Shown here in pieces: positions 5,108-8,172 of a DNA stretch of 8,172 nucleotides. Position numbers and translations under genes: made by a program. This DNA is from Lachnospiraceae bacterium UBA7598 (GTDB lineage Bacteria; Bacillota; Clostridia; Lachnospirales; Lachnospiraceae). The first letter of the stretch is position 1. Each line of letters starts with the position of its first letter. The DNA is taken from NCBI GenBank assembly GCA_002474415.1, contig DLQV01000024.1, forward strand, positions 1 to 8,172, written 5' to 3'. The notes below the pieces were generated by a model. The model did not search any database. It had not been told where the DNA came from and worked only from the letters and a program-made list of their open reading frames with translations.

Positions 5108-6499
5108 TTATTTTACAACCAGCTGGTCTTCTTTTATTTTGCTGCCATCAAGGGCAATATGATCATACAATGCAATTCCATAGGAAGTGCCTGTATCAAC
5201 AATTGTATACTTATTGTTTTGTGCCAGAATATCAATTTGTTTAAAGACGGCATATCCTTTATTGATATTGTAAACACCGGTAAGCTTGTCAACATCACTT
5301 CCGATCGTATAGGTACTAGAAGAATTATTCTTTACGACGACATCGCCAGCGGAAACAGACTCATCATCAATATAGTAGAAATCATCGGTTTCATAATATA
5401 TGGTTGGCTGAACCAGAGCTACAGATCCCGTATTTCCTGCGTGATTTTCTACCATAAGTCCAGGATCTGACGAATCACCACCCTGTGTAAAATATTCCTT
5501 TGGAACGGTATAAAATTGTTTTTTTGTAATGGCCGAATTTGGAATTTTCAAGCCTGTCTTTTCTGATACAACCAGTTCTACATCGACAAATCGATCATTT
5601 ACATAACGGATCATTGCCGTTTTTAAACTCAGGTTTACATAATAACTTCCATCTTTTTTTGTCAGGGAATATGGAACGGTCAATGTAAAATCATCCTTGC
5701 AGAAACGGATTTTAATAGTTTCATTGTCTTTTAACTGTTTGGCCATATCATCCGATACGGGCAGCAGAATATTCCATTTTTCACTGTCAATTCGTTTGTA
5801 AGCGGGCGAATTAGCAGTAACCTGTTTCTGGTCATCCAAAGAATTTCTTTTATAATCTGCCATGTGAAACTGATCCGCCGTAAAATTGTCTGCTGTGACA
5901 TTTTCATATCCATCCGTATAATATACAATAATTCCGGGCTTTTCCGATTTCTTCTTATAAAAAGTATTATTCTCTACAGCAGCCTTTACATCTTCGCTCA
6001 GGGAACTGAGTGCATTCATACTAAGCGTCTGTGTCAGCTGCGCATTGAGTTCATTCTTAAATGTATAGACCGACGAAAACGCGTTGGAATCATAGGAATT
6101 TCGAAAAACATCCAGTTCGGAAGAAATTTCGCTAAGAGCTTCGCTGTCCAATTTTTCTCCACTGGAGGCTGCATCCGAAATCTGTTGGGAAAGTTCACCA
6201 CTGGTATCTATGGAATAGACGACATCATTGACCGATGCTTTCGTCCCGTTTTTCAGATAATAATTGATATAACCGCTCTGCCCCGCATAAACAACCGTTT
6301 CGTCCCGTAAAATCAATCCATGATAAATATGATTGGTCGCGATTGTTCCCTGACCGACTTCATATTCTGCAACCGGGCTGGAGGTCAGATACGATATAAG
6401 ATTAAAGATTACATAGATAATTATAATTACAAAAATCACAATACCGATATTTAAATTCGGACCGTGATGCATACGTACAACATTCTGTTTGCGTGTCAA
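5108..6499 (-). CDS. HlyD-like membrane-fusion-type envelope protein heading the sepF operon
   Basis: The 463-residue protein resembles periplasmic adaptor (membrane fusion) subunits of efflux pumps. It has a short basic N-terminus, one membrane helix (about 17-39, rich in Ile/Val) and then an extracytoplasmic region. HGLILRDETVVYAGQSGYIN (60-79) followed by GTKASVNDVVYSID (85-98) looks like one half of a lipoyl/barrel-sandwich domain. Residues 100-180 are Ser/Leu/Glu-rich and likely helical. KTGLKIPNSAI (314-324) and the C-terminal block from GVYNINKGYAVFKQIDI (408-424) to the end resemble adaptor beta-barrel segments. It starts with TTG: AGAGGTGG (6506-6513) lies 6 bases upstream and a promoter just before that. 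No ABC or RND transporter gene is nearby. Its position ahead of yggS-sepF suggests an envelope or division role, but that is inference. The family is moderately certain, the function unknown. Confidence 0.75.
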   Translation of the reverse strand: MTRKQNVVRMHHGPNLNIGIVIFVIIIIYVIFNLISYLTSSPVAEYEVGQGTIATNHIYHGLILRDETVVYAGQSGYINYYLKNGTKASVNDVVYSIDTSGELSQQISDAASSGEKLDSEALSEISSELDVFRNSYDSNAFSSVYTFKNELNAQLTQTLSMNALSSLSEDVKAAVENNTFYKKKSEKPGIIVYYTDGYENVTADNFTADQFHMADYKRNSLDDQKQVTANSPAYKRIDSEKWNILLPVSDDMAKQLKDNETIKIRFCKDDFTLTVPYSLTKKDGSYYVNLSLKTAMIRYVNDRFVDVELVVSEKTGLKIPNSAITKKQFYTVPKEYFTQGGDSSDPGLMVENHAGNTGSVALVQPTIYYETDDFYYIDDESVSAGDVVVKNNSSSTYTIGSDVDKLTGVYNINKGYAVFKQIDILAQNNKYTIVDTGTSYGIALYDHIALDGSKIKEDQLVVK

Positions 6500-6505
6500 A
6501 AAAAT

Positions 6506-6513
6506 CCACCTCT
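6506..6513 (-). promoter_or_regulatory. SD site supporting a TTG start for the HlyD-like gene
   Basis: AGAGGTGG on the minus strand ends 6 bases before TTG (6497-6499). The next in-frame ATG is nine codons downstream and has no SD site, so TTG is preferred. Confidence 0.7.
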
Positions 6514-6528
6514 TTGATTGATACTTCT

Positions 6529-6557
6529 ATCTTACCATTTTCGGACTGCAAATACAA
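6529..6557 (-). promoter_or_regulatory. Promoter of the HlyD-like/yggS/sepF/ylmH/lspA/rluD operon
   Basis: On the minus strand, TTGTAT (6552-6557), a 17-base spacer and TAAGAT (6529-6534) form a sigma-A promoter, with TGG directly before the -10 making an extended -10. The predicted start near 6522 leaves a short leader of about 23 bases that contains the SD site. No terminator was seen inside the operon. Confidence 0.65.
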
Positions 6558-6574
6558 TCATCAGAAGAAATGTG

Positions 6575-6586
6575 TATAATTATAAT
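6575..6586 (+). promoter_or_regulatory. Tentative -10 region for the DUF378 gene
   Basis: Two overlapping-phase TATAAT hexamers (6575-6580 and 6581-6586) lie 40-50 bases before the DUF378 start. No good -35 was found at 16-18 bases, so the promoter may rely on another sigma factor or an activator, or the call may be wrong. The region is shared back to back with the operon promoter. Confidence 0.35.
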
Positions 6587-6627
6587 TTTTTGTCTCATAC
6601 TATTGATAAAAAATGGAGGTAAGAAGA

Positions 6628-6834
6628 ATGAGATGGCTTGATAACTGCCTTTTGACGTTAGCAGTAATTGGATGTATTGTATGGGGATTAATCGGATTTT
6701 TCCAGTTTAATCTGGTTTCTTTTATTTTTGGAAATGGGACCTGGTTAACACGTGTCATATATGCACTCGTGGGACTCAGCGGATTGTATCTGATTAGTTT
6801 TTATGGAAGAATTCGTTCCTCACTGGACGACTAA
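6628..6834 (+). CDS. DUF378 family small membrane protein (YuzA-like)
   Basis: This 68-residue protein matches the DUF378 family of small two-helix membrane proteins whose role is unknown. Helix 1 covers about 8-26 (LLTLAVIGCIVWGLIGFF) and contains the family's IG-x-x-x-W-GL-x-G-x-F-x-F-x-L-V pattern with FNLVSFIFG (27-35). Helix 2 covers about 42-60 (RVIYALVGLSGLYLISFYG), the family's R-x-I-Y-x-L-V-G-L-x-G-L-Y segment. The start is ATG 6628, with GGAGGT (6615-6620) 7 bases before it. The in-frame ATG at 6613 overlaps that SD site and is rejected. It is the only plus-strand gene here, divergent from the sepF operon and convergent with the P-loop gene, sharing a hairpin terminator with it. Confidence 0.88.
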   Translation: MRWLDNCLLTLAVIGCIVWGLIGFFQFNLVSFIFGNGTWLTRVIYALVGLSGLYLISFYGRIRSSLDD

Positions 6835-6844
6835 ATGCAAAAAA

Positions 6845-6871
6845 TGGGAGTGTTTCGTAAAAACACTCCCG
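6845..6871 (-). terminator. Hairpin terminator between convergent genes
   Basis: GGGAGTGTTT (6846-6855) pairs perfectly with AAACACTCCC (6861-6870) around a 5-base loop. On the minus strand the stem is followed by ATTTTTT, a good intrinsic terminator for the P-loop gene. On the plus strand it is followed by GCTTTCC, a weak T-tract, so it probably stops DUF378 transcripts less efficiently. Confidence 0.85.
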
Positions 6872-6892
6872 CTTTCCGTAAAATGGAACTTC

Positions 6893-7315
6893 TTATAAGG
6901 ATACGGTTACCTTTGCCTGCGCATATTGCGGCAGATCCGCTTTGTTTTTTGAGATACTGAGTACAAAATGGACTTTGTATTTTTCACCGATAACATCCAG
7001 CTTTTCGACCGCTTTCACAATGTCCTGATCGGATTCTATAAATGCAATGGTAAGAAAACTGTCAAGATACATTTCTTCTAGGTCATGATCCTGAGAAACA
7101 ATTCCACAAATGAAGCCTAAAAATTCATCACAGTTTGTAATCGGATAATCCATTACATTAATCAGGCGTACTTTATTGTTTAGCTCATACATATGCTTTT
7201 GGCTTTTGTCAAGGTAAACAACATTTCCGGTAACGGTACTGACCGTGTGGTTAACCTTTGCTAAAAGTTCTTTGGTTTTTCCTTTTCCCTTTTCTCCGCA
7301 AATAATTTCGATCAT
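6893..7315 (-). CDS. Small P-loop (Walker A) protein of unknown function
   Basis: This 140-residue protein begins with a beta strand and a clean Walker A motif, GEKGKGKT (7-14), so nucleotide binding is likely. VVYLDKSQKHMYELNNKVRL (32-51) is next, then DEFLGFICGIVSQDHDLEEM (63-82). LDSFLTIAFI (84-93) could supply a Walker-B-like strand, and VHFVLSIS (115-122) another core strand. It is far shorter than most P-loop ATPases and has no second recognisable domain, membrane helix or signal peptide. Similar proteins in Lachnospiraceae are, as I recall, sometimes named 'twitching motility protein PilT', but the Asp-box and His-box motifs of PilT are not visible and no pilus genes are nearby. AGGAGG lies 7 bases before the ATG. 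It has its own promoter and a terminator. The function is unknown. Confidence 0.8.
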   Translation of the reverse strand: MIEIICGEKGKGKTKELLAKVNHTVSTVTGNVVYLDKSQKHMYELNNKVRLINVMDYPITNCDEFLGFICGIVSQDHDLEEMYLDSFLTIAFIESDQDIVKAVEKLDVIGEKYKVHFVLSISKNKADLPQYAQAKVTVSL

Positions 7316-7370
7316 GGCACTTCCTCCTGCAAATATAAAAAGTTACAAAAAACGGTTCCTAATATTCATA

Positions 7371-7399
7371 ATTATAGTATATTTGCACAGAAAATACAA
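7371..7399 (-). promoter_or_regulatory. Promoter of the small P-loop gene
   Basis: On the minus strand TTGTAT (7394-7399), a 17-base spacer and consensus TATAAT (7371-7376) form a strong sigma-A promoter. It begins 4 bases after the stop codon of the carboxypeptidase gene, with no terminator in between, so readthrough from that gene may add to expression. The leader is about 50 bases. Confidence 0.75.
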
Positions 7400-7402
7400 T
7401 CA

Positions 7403-8172
7403 CTAATTCGCAAAGGTTGAAAGAATCTGACTCATCAGTGTATACATATCAGAGCGCGTCTTTCCTTTATAGACGATGCTGACAATATCATCGCCCTTTT
7501 TATTTTTCGAATATAATACAAGGCAATATCCTGCCGCATTTGTAGTTCCGGTTTTTCCACCCACAACGGTAATATGCTCAGGCTCCTTGGTCTGACCATT
7601 CAGATAACGGTTGGTACTGTCCCATTTCTGGGTTACCGTATTTCCAGATGCATTCTGATAGGAGGCATCATAGCTTTTGGCATGTATAATATCAACAAAA
7701 TCCTGTGTCTGAATTGCTGCCTGGAAAATCAGATACATATCATAAACGGTTGTATAGTGATTATCATCCGGAAGTCCATTCGCATTCACAAAATGACTGT
7801 GTGTTGCGCCAAGAGCTTTTGCTTCTCGATTCATCTCTTTTGCAAATTTTTCAATCGAACCGGAATAATATTCTGCAAGTACATTTGCTGCATCATTTCC
7901 ACTGACCAACAACAGACCATACAGTAAATCCCTCACCGTCAGGACATCACCTGCAGCAAGTCCGCATTTGGAAGAGTCTGCCATATTGGCAATAGCATCC
8001 GCACTGACGGTTACTTTATCATCCAGATCACAGTTTCGGATAATAATATAGGCAGTCAGAATTTTTGTTGTACTGGCCGGATACAGTTTTTCGAAAAGGT
8101 TCTGGCTGTACAAAACTTCTTTGGTTGTAAGATCAAAGACTCCTGCCCCTTCCGCATAATCTGCATGAACCT
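7403..8172 (-). CDS. D-alanyl-D-alanine carboxypeptidase (peptidase S11), C-terminal 255 residues
   Basis: A penicillin-binding-type serine enzyme that trims the terminal D-Ala from peptidoglycan stem peptides outside the membrane. The reading frame is open to the window edge, so the true start and signal peptide lie beyond 8172; a TTG at 8113 is internal, since upstream codons continue the conserved G-x-x-x-x-D-L-T-T-x-E-V-L-Y-S lead-in. The three active-site motifs are present, numbered from the first full codon: STTK (33-36, catalytic Ser33), SGN (90-92) and KTG (206-208). The protein ends 47 residues after KTG, so it lacks the C-terminal PBP5_C domain and amphipathic anchor found in many DacA/DacF enzymes. 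Family identification is firm; whether it is DacF or another paralogue is not resolved. Confidence 0.93.
   Translation of the reverse strand, partial: VHADYAEGAGVFDLTTKEVLYSQNLFEKLYPASTTKILTAYIIIRNCDLDDKVTVSADAIANMADSSKCGLAAGDVLTVRDLLYGLLLVSGNDAANVLAEYYSGSIEKFAKEMNREAKALGATHSHFVNANGLPDDNHYTTVYDMYLIFQAAIQTQDFVDIIHAKSYDASYQNASGNTVTQKWDSTNRYLNGQTKEPEHITVVGGKTGTTNAAGYCLVLYSKNKKGDDIVSIVYKGKTRSDMYTLMSQILSTFAN

Noticed and set aside
5864..6310. 148-codon plus-strand open frame opposite the HlyD-like gene
   Set aside because: Antisense shadow, no SD site or promoter, and no domain features.
6613..6627. ATG at 6613 as the DUF378 start
   Set aside because: It overlaps the SD site GGAGGT that serves ATG 6628, and the upstream region has no SD site of its own.
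1..8172. CRISPR array, insertion sequence, tRNA or rRNA gene
   Set aside because: No regularly spaced repeats, transposase frames, terminal inverted repeats, tRNA cloverleaf with a TTCGA-type arm, or rRNA signature was seen on either strand.

Overview
This 8.2 kb window looks like an ordinary chromosomal stretch of a low-to-moderate GC Firmicute in class Clostridia, most likely a Lachnospiraceae gut anaerobe. The evidence is the protein families themselves, strong Gram-positive Shine-Dalgarno (SD) sites (GGAGG/AAGGAG), sigma-A-type promoters, and the order yggS-sepF-ylmH-lspA-rluD, which is a shortened form of the Gram-positive ylm cluster. Most of the window is AT-rich. The first ~480 bases are clearly more GC-rich (about 54% by hand count, against about 38% for the next 240 bases). 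No species can be named from the sequence alone.

Layout, left to right. Positions 1-181 (minus) hold the N-terminal 60 residues of a MATE-family exporter that runs off the left edge. Positions 182-300 are a GC-rich spacer with a hairpin and short repeats. At 301-747 (minus) is dtd, D-aminoacyl-tRNA deacylase. At 865-1494 (minus) is a cytidylate-kinase-like gene with its own promoter and a good terminator. From 6499 down to 1562 (minus) is a tight six-gene operon: a membrane-fusion-protein (HlyD-like) gene, yggS, sepF, ylmH, lspA and rluD, with gaps of 13, -1, 4, 10 and 4 bases. At 6628-6834 is the only plus-strand gene, a 68-residue DUF378 membrane protein, divergent from the operon. At 6893-7315 (minus) is a 140-residue P-loop protein of unknown function with its own promoter. 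At 7403-8172 (minus) is the C-terminal part of an S11-family D-alanyl-D-alanine carboxypeptidase that runs off the right edge. No gene-free stretch exceeds about 130 bases.

How the genes fit together. The operon joins cell division (SepF, an FtsZ membrane tether; YlmH, an S4-domain RNA-binding protein), PLP homeostasis (YggS), lipoprotein maturation (LspA) and rRNA/tRNA modification (RluA family). YlmG and DivIVA, which in Bacillus and many relatives lie between sepF or ylmH and the downstream genes, are absent. In their place, at the head of the operon, is a single-pass envelope protein that resembles an efflux adaptor but has no transporter partner in view. The carboxypeptidase acts on peptidoglycan, so the right half of the window has a general cell-envelope theme.

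I see no clear undescribed multi-gene system. The items most worth a second look are the orphan HlyD-like protein coupled to sepF, the small Walker-A protein, an unusual LspA loop, a composition break inside dtd, and several operator-like repeats at promoters.
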